A model generated the notes under the pieces. The model did no database searches. It was not told where the DNA came from and saw only the letters and a list, made by a program, of their open reading frames with translations. A stretch of 64,000 bases of DNA, from NCBI GenBank assembly GCA_965366365.1, contig CBDUEV010000006.1, positions 23,731 through 87,730 of the forward strand, given 5' to 3'. Both the position numbers and the translations under genes were made by a program. Within the stretch, counting starts at the first letter, position 1. Each line of letters begins with the position of its first letter. Source of the stretch: CBDUEV01 sp965366365. GTDB lineage: Bacteria; Actinomycetota; Acidimicrobiia; Spongiisociales; JAENVV01. Positions 1-8,317 of this stretch are shown here, in pieces.

Positions 1-19
1 GAGCCGAACCGACACGCAA

Positions 20-25
20 TAGGCT
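20..25 (+). promoter_or_regulatory. -10 element of a leaderless promoter (PPOX gene)
   Basis: TAGGCT lies exactly 6 bases before the ATG at 32, and no Shine-Dalgarno sequence is present. With that spacing transcription would begin at the ATG. The same hexamer and spacing recur at 13701 and 19994. Confidence 0.5.
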
Positions 26-31
26 GCAGGC

Positions 32-499
32 ATGGCACGCACCATCGCAACCACCACCCACGTCTCGCGCCAAGCTCTGCTGGAGTTTCTTCGGCCGCGG
101 CACCGGGCCATTCTGTCCACCCTCAAGCAAGGAGGCCGCCCCCAGCTGTCGCCCGTCACGATCGGAGTCGACGACGGCGGAAGGCTGGTCGTGGCGACCT
201 ATCCCCAACGCGCCAAGGTCCTCAACATTCGCCGCAACCCGGCGGTCTCGGTCTGCATACTGTCCGACGACTTCGACGGTGCGTGGGTGCAGGTGGACGG
301 TTCGGCGGAGATCCTCGACCTCCCGGATGCTCTGGAGCCGCTGGTCGAATACTTCCGCAACATCGCCGGCGAGCATCCCGATTGGGACGAGTACCGCCAT
401 GCCATGGTGAAGCAGGGGAAGGTCCTCATTCGGATCGACATCGAGGAATGGGGTCCGATAGCTCGAGGCGGCTTCCCTCCGGAGCTGGCCGGCGAATAG
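32..499 (+). CDS. PPOX-class F420-dependent oxidoreductase
   Basis: A 155-residue protein of the pyridoxamine-5'-phosphate-oxidase-like split-barrel fold. The barrel covers about residues 10-130. The strand LSPVTIGVDDGGRLVVATY and the following KVLNIRRNPAVSVCIL are typical of small actinobacterial members that bind F420 or a flavin. Such enzymes reduce or oxidise small substrates in the cytoplasm; the substrate cannot be read from the sequence. The length is normal for the family. The start is the ATG six bases after a TAGGCT hexamer. F420 rather than FMN use is inferred from similarity to the Rv1155-type group. The next gene follows after 55 bases on the same strand. Confidence 0.75.
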   Translation: MARTIATTTHVSRQALLEFLRPRHRAILSTLKQGGRPQLSPVTIGVDDGGRLVVATYPQRAKVLNIRRNPAVSVCILSDDFDGAWVQVDGSAEILDLPDALEPLVEYFRNIAGEHPDWDEYRHAMVKQGKVLIRIDIEEWGPIARGGFPPELAGE

Positions 500-554
500 G
501 GGACGAGAGGGCCTTGCCGTTGGCCGGGCCGACCGTTCGAACCGAAAGGCATTC

Positions 555-1451
555 ATGTTGAGAGCGCATACCTATTCGGTGGTCGCCCGCGACCCGGCCA
601 GTGGCGATTTCGGGGTGGCCGTCCAATCACACTGGTTCAACGTCGGGAGAATCGTGCCCTGGGCCCGCGCAGGAATCGGCGCAGTCGCCACCCAATCCAT
701 GGTCGAGGTGTCGTACGGGCCCAAGGGCTTGGCGTTGATGGAAGCGGGCAGCTCGGCCTCACATACCCTCTCCACGCTTCTCGCTGCTGACGAAGGGCGC
801 GCCTTGCGACAGGTGGCGATGGTGGACGCCACCGGTGAGGTGGCGGTCCACACCGGTGAGAGCTGTATCGCCGAAGCGGGTCACCTGTCGGGAGACGGCT
901 GGTCGGTGCAAGCCAACATCATGCGGTCCGACGTCGTGATTCCGGCGATGGCCGACGCAATGGGTGCCTCGACAGGCGATTTCGCCGATCGCCTCCTGGC
1001 CGCTCTGGTGGCCGCCGAGGCAACCGGCGGAGATCTGCGGGGCAGCCAATCGGCTTCGCTCCTCGTCGTCGCCGAAGGAACGGATGAGCCAAGGCTGGAT
1101 CTGCGGGTGGACGATCATCCCGACCCCGTTGCCGAGCTGTCGCGTCTGCTCCACGTCGCCAGGGCGTACGATCTCATGAACGAGGGCGACGAGGCCCTCG
1201 CCGCAGGCGATCTCGCCGGGGCCGGCCGCGCCTATTCGGCCGCCGCCAGAAGCTCGAAGAACCCGGAGATCCTGTTCTGGCAGGGCCTGGGACTCGTCGA
1301 GTCCGGCGAAAGTGCGGCGGGGATGAGGTCGCTTCGCTCGGCGGTGGAGGGCAATCCCGATCTCGGCGAACTGCTTCGGCGTCTGCCGGCAGCCGGGTTG
1401 ATCGACCCCACCAAGGCGGCCGAACTGCAGGCCGCTCTGGGTCTGAGCTGA
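555..1451 (+). CDS. DUF1028 family protein with C-terminal TPR-like region
   Basis: A 298-residue protein. The first 200 residues match the DUF1028 family, which has an Ntn-hydrolase-like fold: it starts with HTYSVVARDPASGDFGVAVQ, and GVAVQSHWFNVG and GAVATQSMVEVSYG follow. The last ~95 residues (about 200-298) are helical, with repeats such as DEALAAGDLAGAGRAYSAAA that look like tetratricopeptide helices. The biochemical role of DUF1028 is not settled; peptidase-like or putative peptidoglycan-binding roles have been suggested. GAAAGG upstream of the ATG is a plausible ribosome site. It may be transcribed with the preceding oxidoreductase. Confidence 0.7.
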   Translation: MLRAHTYSVVARDPASGDFGVAVQSHWFNVGRIVPWARAGIGAVATQSMVEVSYGPKGLALMEAGSSASHTLSTLLAADEGRALRQVAMVDATGEVAVHTGESCIAEAGHLSGDGWSVQANIMRSDVVIPAMADAMGASTGDFADRLLAALVAAEATGGDLRGSQSASLLVVAEGTDEPRLDLRVDDHPDPVAELSRLLHVARAYDLMNEGDEALAAGDLAGAGRAYSAAARSSKNPEILFWQGLGLVESGESAAGMRSLRSAVEGNPDLGELLRRLPAAGLIDPTKAAELQAALGLS

Positions 1452-1572
1452 CCCATTCCGAGCCGGCCACGACGCTGGCCTGACGCCCGCTTGGTTTCCA
1501 GTTCGGCACGGAAACCGCCGTCTCCTCCAGAACGTCTCAACGACAGGAAATCTCACTTGGAGGAGAACACCC

Positions 1573-2388
1573 ATGACAGCCCCCTCCCGCTACGCAACCA
1601 CCGCGTTGCTGGCCCTCGCCCTGTTGCTGGTCGGCTGTTCCGACAGCGCCACGACGACGTCGACCACGTCACCGACCACGCTCCCCTCGTCGACGACTTC
1701 CACGGAGGCGCCGACCACTACCGCTCCCTCGACCACCACCACCGCTCCCACCCCAACGACCACGAGCACGAGCACGAGCACGAGCATCGTCACGTCCACT
1801 ACCTTGCCTGGCGAGCCGATCGACATCGGGCCGGCGGCGGGAGACGAACTGGGCGTGATCGGGGTCGCCCACGACGACGTCCTCAACGTGAGGAAGGCGC
1901 CGGGAACCGACCAGCCGATTCTCACCACCCTGGCCCCGACTGCCGACGACGTCATCGCCATGGGTGCGGCGCGGCGACTCCCGTCGTCGATCTGGTACCA
2001 AGTCACAGTCAACGGCACCACCGGGTGGGTGAACAGTTCCTACGTTGCCTACCTCGGAACCGTCGACGACGTGACGTCAGCCATCGTGGCCGGCCTAGGG
2101 GAAATCCCGACGGCCGACTCGATGCTGGCGCTCGGCACCCTGGTCGCCGAGGCGGTGAGCTCAGACGAGGATCCCATCTCGGTGATCACCGTGACCGTGG
2201 CGCCCACCGTCGGGGACCTGGGGGAGATCACCATGGACGTTGTCGGTCTGGGCGACGACTCGGTACGCGGGATCCGACTGCACATCTTCGGAACGCCCGA
2301 CGGCACCGGCAAGAGCTTCTCCCTCGGGGCCGTCGAACAAACGGAGCTCTGTGGGCGAGGCGTCACATCTGAGGGTCTCTGCGTGTAG
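1573..2388 (+). CDS. Secreted lipoprotein with SH3 domain
   Basis: A 271-residue exported lipoprotein. Residues 1-21 form a signal peptide ending in a lipobox, LLVGC, with the lipid-attachment Cys at 22. A Ser/Thr/Pro linker of about 55 residues follows, encoded partly by repeated ACGAGC codons near 1764-1788. A bacterial SH3-like domain occupies about residues 95-157 (VLNVRKAPGTDQPI and WYQVTVNGTTGWVNSSYV). The C-terminal ~110 residues match nothing I recognise. SH3 domains of this type usually bind peptidoglycan, so a cell-wall role is likely. GGAGGA precedes the ATG at a normal distance. Confidence 0.72.
   Translation: MTAPSRYATTALLALALLLVGCSDSATTTSTTSPTTLPSSTTSTEAPTTTAPSTTTTAPTPTTTSTSTSTSIVTSTTLPGEPIDIGPAAGDELGVIGVAHDDVLNVRKAPGTDQPILTTLAPTADDVIAMGAARRLPSSIWYQVTVNGTTGWVNSSYVAYLGTVDDVTSAIVAGLGEIPTADSMLALGTLVAEAVSSDEDPISVITVTVAPTVGDLGEITMDVVGLGDDSVRGIRLHIFGTPDGTGKSFSLGAVEQTELCGRGVTSEGLCV
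1764..1788 (+). repeat. ACGAGC hexanucleotide repeat in the lipoprotein linker
   Basis: About four tandem copies of ACGAGC encode alternating Thr-Ser in the low-complexity linker. Such a tract can change length by slippage without breaking the frame. Confidence 0.6.
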
Positions 2389-2416
2389 CCAAGCTCGGGT
2401 TCTGCTTCCCTCCCGC

Positions 2417-2450
2417 AACGATGCCGGCCACTCGACTGGCCGGCATCGTT
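2417..2450. terminator. Bidirectional terminator hairpin
   Basis: AACGATGCCGGCCA and its exact reverse complement flank a 6-base loop (CTCGAC), giving a 14-bp stem. It sits between the convergent ends of the SH3 lipoprotein gene and the subtilase gene. There is no strong T tract on either side. Confidence 0.7.
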
Positions 2451-2469
2451 GTCTCACATGTTCAGGAGG

Positions 2470-4254
2470 TCAGAACGAAACGGTCGCCAGATTCGAACAG
2501 ATTGTCGTGCTCTGTTCGCAAACCTGGTACTCGAAGGTTCCGCTCGTGGCGTCGATCCGGTCCGAGTGGGAGCCGTCATTGCGAGTGGTGGAGACGAGTT
2601 GGCTGTCCCGGTAGACGTCGACCCTCGCCCCCGAGGCACCCGTCCACGTCAGGTCTGCCCTGACCCGATTCCGCAGAGCCGTTCCCGCGACGCTCAGGGT
2701 GATGGCCGGGCCGTCGCCGACGGTCACCGAGACGGTGTCCGTGCTGGTATTCCCACCAGAGTCGGTCACGGACGCCGAGATCACGTGGGTGCCGTCGCTC
2801 AAGGTCGCCGAGAAGCTCCCCCCGGAGCCGATGGCCCCGTCGAGATCGGACGTCCACGACAGGTCGGCCGTCAGGTCTCCGTCCTCGGGGTCGGAGGCCG
2901 TACCGGTGAACGAGACCGACGCCCCGGAGGGGAAGGTGGACCCATCGTCCGGCGCAGAGATGGAGAGGCTGGGATCGAGGTCGGAGCCGCCCCCCGTGGC
3001 AATCAGGGTGGGGATGAAGCCACCGGCATCCAGGAGACGCTCCTTGACGCCGTCGCCGGAGTTGTCGGTCCAGTCCAGATTCCCGGCGTTCACGACGTCG
3101 TCGTAGAGCTGGAACACGTCGGAGGAATCATTCGGATTGTCGGCGCTGGCGAGCAGCGCCAGGGCCCCCGCCACGTGGGGCGAAGCCATCGAGGTACCGC
3201 TGATCGTTCCCACCGATCCGAGCTGGACCGGGTAGGTGGAGAGGATGCAGGTGCCGGGAGCGGCGATGCCAACCACGGAGCCGTAGTTCGAGTAATCGGC
3301 CAGGGTGTCGTCAGCTCCGGTCCAGCAGTTCGACGAACCGGCTCCGCCTGGCAGACCGTCGAAGTCGGTGAGGGCGCTCACCGTGAGGGTGTTGTCGAAG
3401 GAGGCCGGGCTGTAAAACCCCGCATCCGAGGAGTCGTTGCCTGCCGCCACGGCAAAGGCCACTCCCGCTTCCACGGCGCCCTGGATCGCGTCGTACTCCG
3501 CCTGGTCGAAGCCGAAGCCACCCAGGCTCATGTTGGCCACCTCGATCGTGTCGGCATTGGCGGCTACCCAATCGATGCCGGCCACGATCCCGGCCGTCGT
3601 CCCGAAGCCTCGCCGGTTGAGGACTTTGACGGCCCAGATTCGGGCACCGGGAGCAACTCCAACCACGTAGGCGTCGTTGTCGATGGCTCCGATGGTGCCG
3701 GCCACGTGCGTTCCGTGATAGTGGTCGTCATCGCCTCCTGTGGAGCATGTCCCGCGCAAGCAGCTGACGCCGCCCGCCACGTTGAGGTCAGGGTGGTCGA
3801 GGTCGACTCCGGTGTCGATCACAGCCACGTCCACATCGACCCGAAAATCGTCCAAGCCGTCGATATCGATATTGGAGTTGGTGTCGGCGAAGATCCGTCT
3901 GATTCCTGTCGGCTCGTCCTGCGCCGAGATGCTGTGCACCCGGTCCTCCTGGACGTACGCCACACCCGGCTGGCGGGCGAGTGCGGCGGCCTGCGTGGCT
4001 GACAAGGCCATCGAGAATCCGCGCAGGGCGTGCTGGTAGACGAAGCCGACTTCACCGTCGAAGCTCTCTGAGGCGTCGGCGGCAACGGCTGCCACCGACT
4101 GCGCCCCGGCCAACGCAGCTACTCCCGAACCGTCGTCGAGTACCACGATATAGGTCTGTTTCTGAGAGTCGGCGGCGGCCCCGGCCGCGGTGACTCCCGT
4201 CAGAACCAGGGCAAGGGTCAACAATCCGAAGGTTGCTCTACCAATCAACACCAC
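2470..4254 (-). CDS. Secreted S8 family serine peptidase (subtilase)
   Basis: A 594-residue preproprotein. It has a signal peptide (about 1-28) and an inhibitor I9-like propeptide (about 33-106, ending GVAYVQEDRVHSI). The peptidase domain (about 135-400) carries the triad Asp147 (VAVIDTGVD), His180 (HGTHVAGT) and Ser355 (SGTSMASPHVAG). Two Ig-like domains follow: about 430-520 (PDDGSTFPSGASVSFTGTAS) and about 525-594. It is likely exported, self-activated and extracellular. The start is the first of two consecutive GTG codons; GTG at 4251 or TTG at 4248 are alternatives. It is monocistronic and convergent with the upstream lipoprotein gene. Confidence 0.88.
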   Translation of the reverse strand: MVLIGRATFGLLTLALVLTGVTAAGAAADSQKQTYIVVLDDGSGVAALAGAQSVAAVAADASESFDGEVGFVYQHALRGFSMALSATQAAALARQPGVAYVQEDRVHSISAQDEPTGIRRIFADTNSNIDIDGLDDFRVDVDVAVIDTGVDLDHPDLNVAGGVSCLRGTCSTGGDDDHYHGTHVAGTIGAIDNDAYVVGVAPGARIWAVKVLNRRGFGTTAGIVAGIDWVAANADTIEVANMSLGGFGFDQAEYDAIQGAVEAGVAFAVAAGNDSSDAGFYSPASFDNTLTVSALTDFDGLPGGAGSSNCWTGADDTLADYSNYGSVVGIAAPGTCILSTYPVQLGSVGTISGTSMASPHVAGALALLASADNPNDSSDVFQLYDDVVNAGNLDWTDNSGDGVKERLLDAGGFIPTLIATGGGSDLDPSLSISAPDDGSTFPSGASVSFTGTASDPEDGDLTADLSWTSDLDGAIGSGGSFSATLSDGTHVISASVTDSGGNTSTDTVSVTVGDGPAITLSVAGTALRNRVRADLTWTGASGARVDVYRDSQLVSTTRNDGSHSDRIDATSGTFEYQVCEQSTTICSNLATVSF

Positions 4255-4320
4255 TCCAAGTGACTAGTCAGAAAGGGGAGTGTAGTGAGGGGTCTCCGAG
4301 GCGCAAGCGGTTCTCGGGCG

Positions 4321-5691
4321 TCAGCTGCCCGGCTCCTCGAGGGAGGCGGCGATGGAGTCCCTCATCCATCGCACCTGCCGGCTGACCTCCGCGAAGGACC
4401 CACCCCCGGGCGTGATTCGCCGGTGGACCGACTCGCGTGGATCGAGTAGGGCGAGATCCTCGATCTCGAAACCACTGCTGACGAGATCCTCCCCAGTGGC
4501 GTCTGCGAAGGTCTTTCCTTCTTCGGCCAACGTCTTGATCAGACCACCGACCGTTTCGTGCGCCACCCGAAAGGCCACACCTCGCTTCACCAGCGCCTCG
4601 GCCAGGTCCAGGGCCGTCACCTCGGGACGCGGAGCGGGAGGATGAAAGGAAGCGGACGCCATCATTGCGCCGAGGGTGTCGAGCGACCCCGCCAAGACGT
4701 CGTCCGCATGGAACACCAGTCGCTTGTCCTCCTGGAGGTCGCGGTTGTACGTCAGGGGCAAGCCCTTCTGCAGGGTCAGTACGGCCGCCACGTCACCGAT
4801 CACGCCGGCCGCTCGACCGCGGACCAGTTCGGCGACATCCGGATTCTTCTTCTGCGGCATGGCCGACGAGCCGGTCGTGAACGAATCCGGAAAGGACACC
4901 CAGCCGAACTCGGACGTAGCCCAGAGGATCACCTCTTCGGCGAGTCGCGAAAGGTGCGTCATTGCCTGAGCGCACACGAACACGTACTCGGCGACAAAAT
5001 CTCGCGAGGCCACGGCGTCCATCGAGTTCACGAAATGCCATCGCCACCCGAGCAGATGCGCCGTGGCGGCCGGGTCGAGAGGCAAGCTGCTTCCTCCCGA
5101 GGCTCCGGCCCCGAGTGGCGACACCTCGATCCGGCCGATCGCCGACCCCATCCGCTCCGCGTCGCGTCGCAGCATCTCCCCGTAGGCGAGCAGGTGGTGA
5201 GCCAGCGGCACGGCCTGGGCCTGTTGAAGATGGGTGTACGACGGAACCACGGTGTCGCCCACCTCCTCTGCCTTGTCCACCAGATGTGCGGCCATCGTGG
5301 CCAGGCGGCGGACCTGCTCTCGACCCGATCGGGACAGGTAGAGCCGAAGGTCCAAGGCGACCTGATCGTTGCGCGACCGGCCCGTGTGGAGTTTCTTGGC
5401 AGGGTCACCGATCATCTCCCCCAATCGGCGCTCGGTAGCCGTATGGACGTCCTCGTCGGTCTCCAAGAAGACGAACGTGCCGCGTCGGGCCTCTTCGTAG
5501 ATCTGTCCGAGCCCCTCGAGGAGCAACCCCGCCTCGCTCTCGGCGAGCAGCTCCTGCTCGGCGAGCATCCCGACGTGCGCCATCGACCCGCGGACGTCGT
5601 CCTCGAGAAGACGCCGGTCCGTGGTGTCCACCGTATACGCCCAGAGCAGCTCGTCGGGGTCGCTGTCGTACCCCCCGGACCAGAGCGTCAC
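4321..5691 (-). CDS. argH: Argininosuccinate lyase
   Basis: A 456-residue cytoplasmic enzyme that splits argininosuccinate into arginine and fumarate, the last step of arginine synthesis. It has the family signature GSSAMPQKKNPD (about residue 275) and the conserved TGRSRNDQVALDLRLY segment near residue 100. The length is standard. Its GTG start overlaps the argG stop by four bases (GTGA), so translation is probably coupled. It is the last gene of the argR-argG-argH unit. Confidence 0.95.
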   Translation of the reverse strand: MTLWSGGYDSDPDELLWAYTVDTTDRRLLEDDVRGSMAHVGMLAEQELLAESEAGLLLEGLGQIYEEARRGTFVFLETDEDVHTATERRLGEMIGDPAKKLHTGRSRNDQVALDLRLYLSRSGREQVRRLATMAAHLVDKAEEVGDTVVPSYTHLQQAQAVPLAHHLLAYGEMLRRDAERMGSAIGRIEVSPLGAGASGGSSLPLDPAATAHLLGWRWHFVNSMDAVASRDFVAEYVFVCAQAMTHLSRLAEEVILWATSEFGWVSFPDSFTTGSSAMPQKKNPDVAELVRGRAAGVIGDVAAVLTLQKGLPLTYNRDLQEDKRLVFHADDVLAGSLDTLGAMMASASFHPPAPRPEVTALDLAEALVKRGVAFRVAHETVGGLIKTLAEEGKTFADATGEDLVSSGFEIEDLALLDPRESVHRRITPGGGSFAEVSRQVRWMRDSIAASLEEPGS

Positions 5692-6893
5692 TCCCCTTCT
5701 CCGAGGCGAGCTTCCGCGGTACGCCGGAGACGAAGGGCGTTGAGTCGAATGAAGCCCGCCGCGTCAGCCTGGTCGTAGACGTCGTCGGCCTCGAACGTCA
5801 CCGTGGCGTGGTCGTACAGCGCGTAGTCGGATCGGCGCCCCTCGACGTAGACGCCACCTTTGTAGAGCCTGAGTCGCGCTTCGCCGCTCACCCGGTCCTG
5901 GGTGGTATCCATGAAGGCCTGCAGGGCCTCTCGCTCCGGAGAGAACCAGAAACCGTTGTAGACCATCTCGGCGTACTTCGGGATGAGCTCGTCGCGTAGG
6001 TGGGCCACTTCGCGATCGAGCGTCAGTGACTCCACGGCCCGGTGAGCGTGGTGGAGTATGGTTCCGCCCGGCGTCTCGTAGACACCCCGGCTCTTCATCC
6101 CCACGAAGCGGTTCTCGACGATATCGATCCGCCCCACTCCGTGACGTCCCCCGAGGGTGTTCAGCTTGGCCAGGAGAGCGGCGGGGGCGAGCTCTTCCCC
6201 GTTCACCGCGATCGGATCGCCCTTCTCGTAGTGAATCGTGACGATCTCCGCCAGGTCAGGCGCCGTCTCGGGATCCGCCGTCATCTTGAACATGCCGTCG
6301 GGAGGGCTCACCCACGGGTCCTCCAACACCCCGCCTTCGTAGCTGATATGCAGCAGGTTGGCGTCCATCGAGTACGGCTTCTCCTTCGTCACCGGTACCG
6401 GTATGCCTCGCTGCTCGGCGTACGCCACACAATCAGCCCTGCCTTTGAGGTCCCACTCCCGCCACGGTGCGATCACCTGAATATCGGGTTTCAGCGCATA
6501 GGCGGACACCTCGAAACGGACTTGGTCGTTCCCCTTGCCGGTGGCCCCATGGGCGATGGCGTCGGCACCGGTCCTCTCGGCCGCCCTCACCAAACCCTTG
6601 GCGATGACTGGCCGCGCCAACGAGGTGCCCAAGAGGTAATAGCCCTCATAGACGGCGTTCGCTCGGAGGGCCGGGAAGACGTAGTCGGTGACGAACTCCT
6701 CGGTCAGATCCTCGGCGATCGCCTCCACCGCTCCGGTGGCGATGGCCTTCACCTTGGCCTCCTCGACTTCCTCCCCTTGCCCGACGTCGGCCGTGTACGC
6801 CACGACTTCGACGTCATACTCCTCCATGAGCCAGGTGAGAATGACTGACGTGTCCAGCCCACCCGAGTAGGCGAGTACCACCTTCTTCATCAT
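5688..6893 (-). CDS. argG: Argininosuccinate synthase
   Basis: A 401-residue ATP-dependent enzyme joining citrulline and aspartate. The N-terminal LAYSGGLDTSVIL is the PP-loop ATP-binding motif, and GATGKGNDQVRFE is the conserved central motif. The gene begins ATGATGAAG; the first ATG overlaps the argR stop (ATGA) and is taken as the start. Substrate citrulline would normally come from ArgF, whose gene is not in this window. Confidence 0.96.
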   Translation of the reverse strand: MMKKVVLAYSGGLDTSVILTWLMEEYDVEVVAYTADVGQGEEVEEAKVKAIATGAVEAIAEDLTEEFVTDYVFPALRANAVYEGYYLLGTSLARPVIAKGLVRAAERTGADAIAHGATGKGNDQVRFEVSAYALKPDIQVIAPWREWDLKGRADCVAYAEQRGIPVPVTKEKPYSMDANLLHISYEGGVLEDPWVSPPDGMFKMTADPETAPDLAEIVTIHYEKGDPIAVNGEELAPAALLAKLNTLGGRHGVGRIDIVENRFVGMKSRGVYETPGGTILHHAHRAVESLTLDREVAHLRDELIPKYAEMVYNGFWFSPEREALQAFMDTTQDRVSGEARLRLYKGGVYVEGRRSDYALYDHATVTFEADDVYDQADAAGFIRLNALRLRRTAEARLGEGE

Positions 6894-7348
6894 CCTGCTC
6901 CGATCCTTTCCAGGGTTTCTGCCACGGTTCGGCCACCGACGCCCTGTGCGGCGATGACCATGAGCGTGTTGTCTCCGGCGATCGTGCCCAAGACGCCTTC
7001 CAGGGGCGCCGAGTCGATAGCCGCCGCCACCACGTGGGCCGCGCCATCGCCGGTCTTGATCACGACGAGGTTGGCGGTGGGCACGATGGACTCGGCAAAC
7101 TCGGTCAGCGCCCGGGCCAGGCCGGAGAACGCTTCCCCGGAGGGAAGGACCTCGTCCGGAAGCACGTAGCGCGATCGCCCGTCGATGCGCGACTTGATCG
7201 CTCCCAGGGCATGGAGGTCCCGCGACACGGTTGCCTGGGTGACGTCATAGTGCGCGGCGCGCAACAGGTCCACCAGGTCGCCTTGGCTGGACACCTGTTG
7301 CTCCTCGAGGAGCCTCCGAACCAGCCGTCGCCGTGCCGCGGTATTCAT
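6890..7348 (-). CDS. argR: Arginine repressor
   Basis: A 152-residue transcription factor that senses arginine. It has an N-terminal winged helix-turn-helix (about 5-70, with DVTQATVSRDLHALGAIK) and a C-terminal arginine-binding oligomerisation domain (about 80-150, ending with the GDNTLMVIAA region). It heads a separate unit with argG and argH. A promoter with an embedded near-palindrome lies just upstream, so self-regulation is likely. Confidence 0.94.
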   Translation of the reverse strand: MNTAARRRLVRRLLEEQQVSSQGDLVDLLRAAHYDVTQATVSRDLHALGAIKSRIDGRSRYVLPDEVLPSGEAFSGLARALTEFAESIVPTANLVVIKTGDGAAHVVAAAIDSAPLEGVLGTIAGDNTLMVIAAQGVGGRTVAETLERIGAG

Positions 7349-7356
7349 AGCGCATG

Positions 7357-7385
7357 ACTATACGGATAGCCGCATAATCATGCAA
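7357..7385 (-). promoter_or_regulatory. argR promoter with candidate ARG operator
   Basis: On the minus strand TTGCAT and TATAGT are separated by 17 bases. The spacer contains TATGCGG-CTAT-CCGTATA, whose arms match at 6 of 7 positions. The half-site CCGTATAGT resembles TCGTATAAT at the argC promoter, as expected for one regulator acting on both. The -10 ends 8 bases before the argR ATG, so the 5' leader is at most a few bases. Confidence 0.62.
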
Positions 7386-7423
7386 GATGAGGTTCCGGGG
7401 TCGGTCGGTGGACGAGAGACCGT

Positions 7424-8317
7424 TCAGCCGGTGACCATCGTGCCGATCCCCTCCGGAGTGAAGATCTCCAGAAGGAGAGAATGCTGGACACGACCGTCGA
7501 GGATGTGCACCTGCCCGACACCGGAGCGTAAGGCTCGCACACACGACTCCAGCTTGGGGAGCATTCCGGCCGAGACCGATCCGGACCGAACCATCTCGTC
7601 GAGGTCGCCGGCCGTCACCCGGGCAATGAGACTGTCCTGGTCTCCCAGGTCCCGGTACAAGCCCTCCACGTCGGTCAGATAGACGAGCTTGGCGGCACCG
7701 AGGGCGGTCGCCAGCGCCTCGGCGGCCGTATCGGCGTTGACGTTGTACACCTCGCCGTCCAGGCCCCTGGCAAGAGGGGCGACCACGGGCACGATCCCCC
7801 TTTCCAGCATCCCATGGATCAGGTTGGGGTCCGTTCTCTCGATCTCGCCGACGAAGCCGAGTCGCTCATCCTTGGCGGTGGCGGTGAAGAGGCCGCCATC
7901 GATGCCCGTGACCCCGGCGGCGGTGGCGCCGTGGCCGGACAACAGGCGAACGATGTCGGGGTTGATCTCCCCGGCCAGCACCGACTGCACGACCCGGATC
8001 GTCTCTGCGTCGGTGACTCTCAGGCCTTCGACCCAGCTCGGCTCGACGCCGGCTTGACCCATGGCGCGGGTGATGTGGGGACCGCCTCCGTGGACGACCA
8101 CCGGGTGAATACCGACCAAGTTGAGCAGCGCGACATCGCCGGCAAAGGTGTTGCGCAGCGCTTCGTCGGTCATGGCCGAACCGCCGTATTTGACGACCAC
8201 CACCTTGTCCTTGAACGAGCGGATGTAGGGCATCGCCTCCATGAGGATCTTCGCTTTGCCCATCGTTGAGGCAATGCGGCCCTTCCTGGCCGAGGGACTG
8301 GTGTGGCCGGTGCTCAT
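7424..8317 (-). CDS. argB: Acetylglutamate kinase
   Basis: A 297-residue kinase that phosphorylates N-acetylglutamate. It shows the amino-acid-kinase features KYGGSAM near residue 43, the glycine-rich VVHGGGPHI near 77, and INPDIVRLL. The start ATG overlaps the argJ stop (ATGA). It is the last gene of argC-argJ-argB. The usual followers argD and argF are absent; only about 75 bases separate it from argR. Confidence 0.95.
   Translation of the reverse strand: MSTGHTSPSARKGRIASTMGKAKILMEAMPYIRSFKDKVVVVKYGGSAMTDEALRNTFAGDVALLNLVGIHPVVVHGGGPHITRAMGQAGVEPSWVEGLRVTDAETIRVVQSVLAGEINPDIVRLLSGHGATAAGVTGIDGGLFTATAKDERLGFVGEIERTDPNLIHGMLERGIVPVVAPLARGLDGEVYNVNADTAAEALATALGAAKLVYLTDVEGLYRDLGDQDSLIARVTAGDLDEMVRSGSVSAGMLPKLESCVRALRSGVGQVHILDGRVQHSLLLEIFTPEGIGTMVTG

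Noticed and set aside
1762..1790. CRISPR-like or regulatory repeat at the ACGAGC run
   Set aside because: The units are contiguous six-base copies encoding Thr-Ser in a lipoprotein linker; there are no spacers.
2449..4002. Long open frame on the plus strand opposite the subtilase gene (517 codons)
   Set aside because: It mirrors the minus-strand gene, whose triad and domains are clear. The protein is Gly/Arg/Val-rich with no recognisable domain, as expected for a GC-rich shadow frame.
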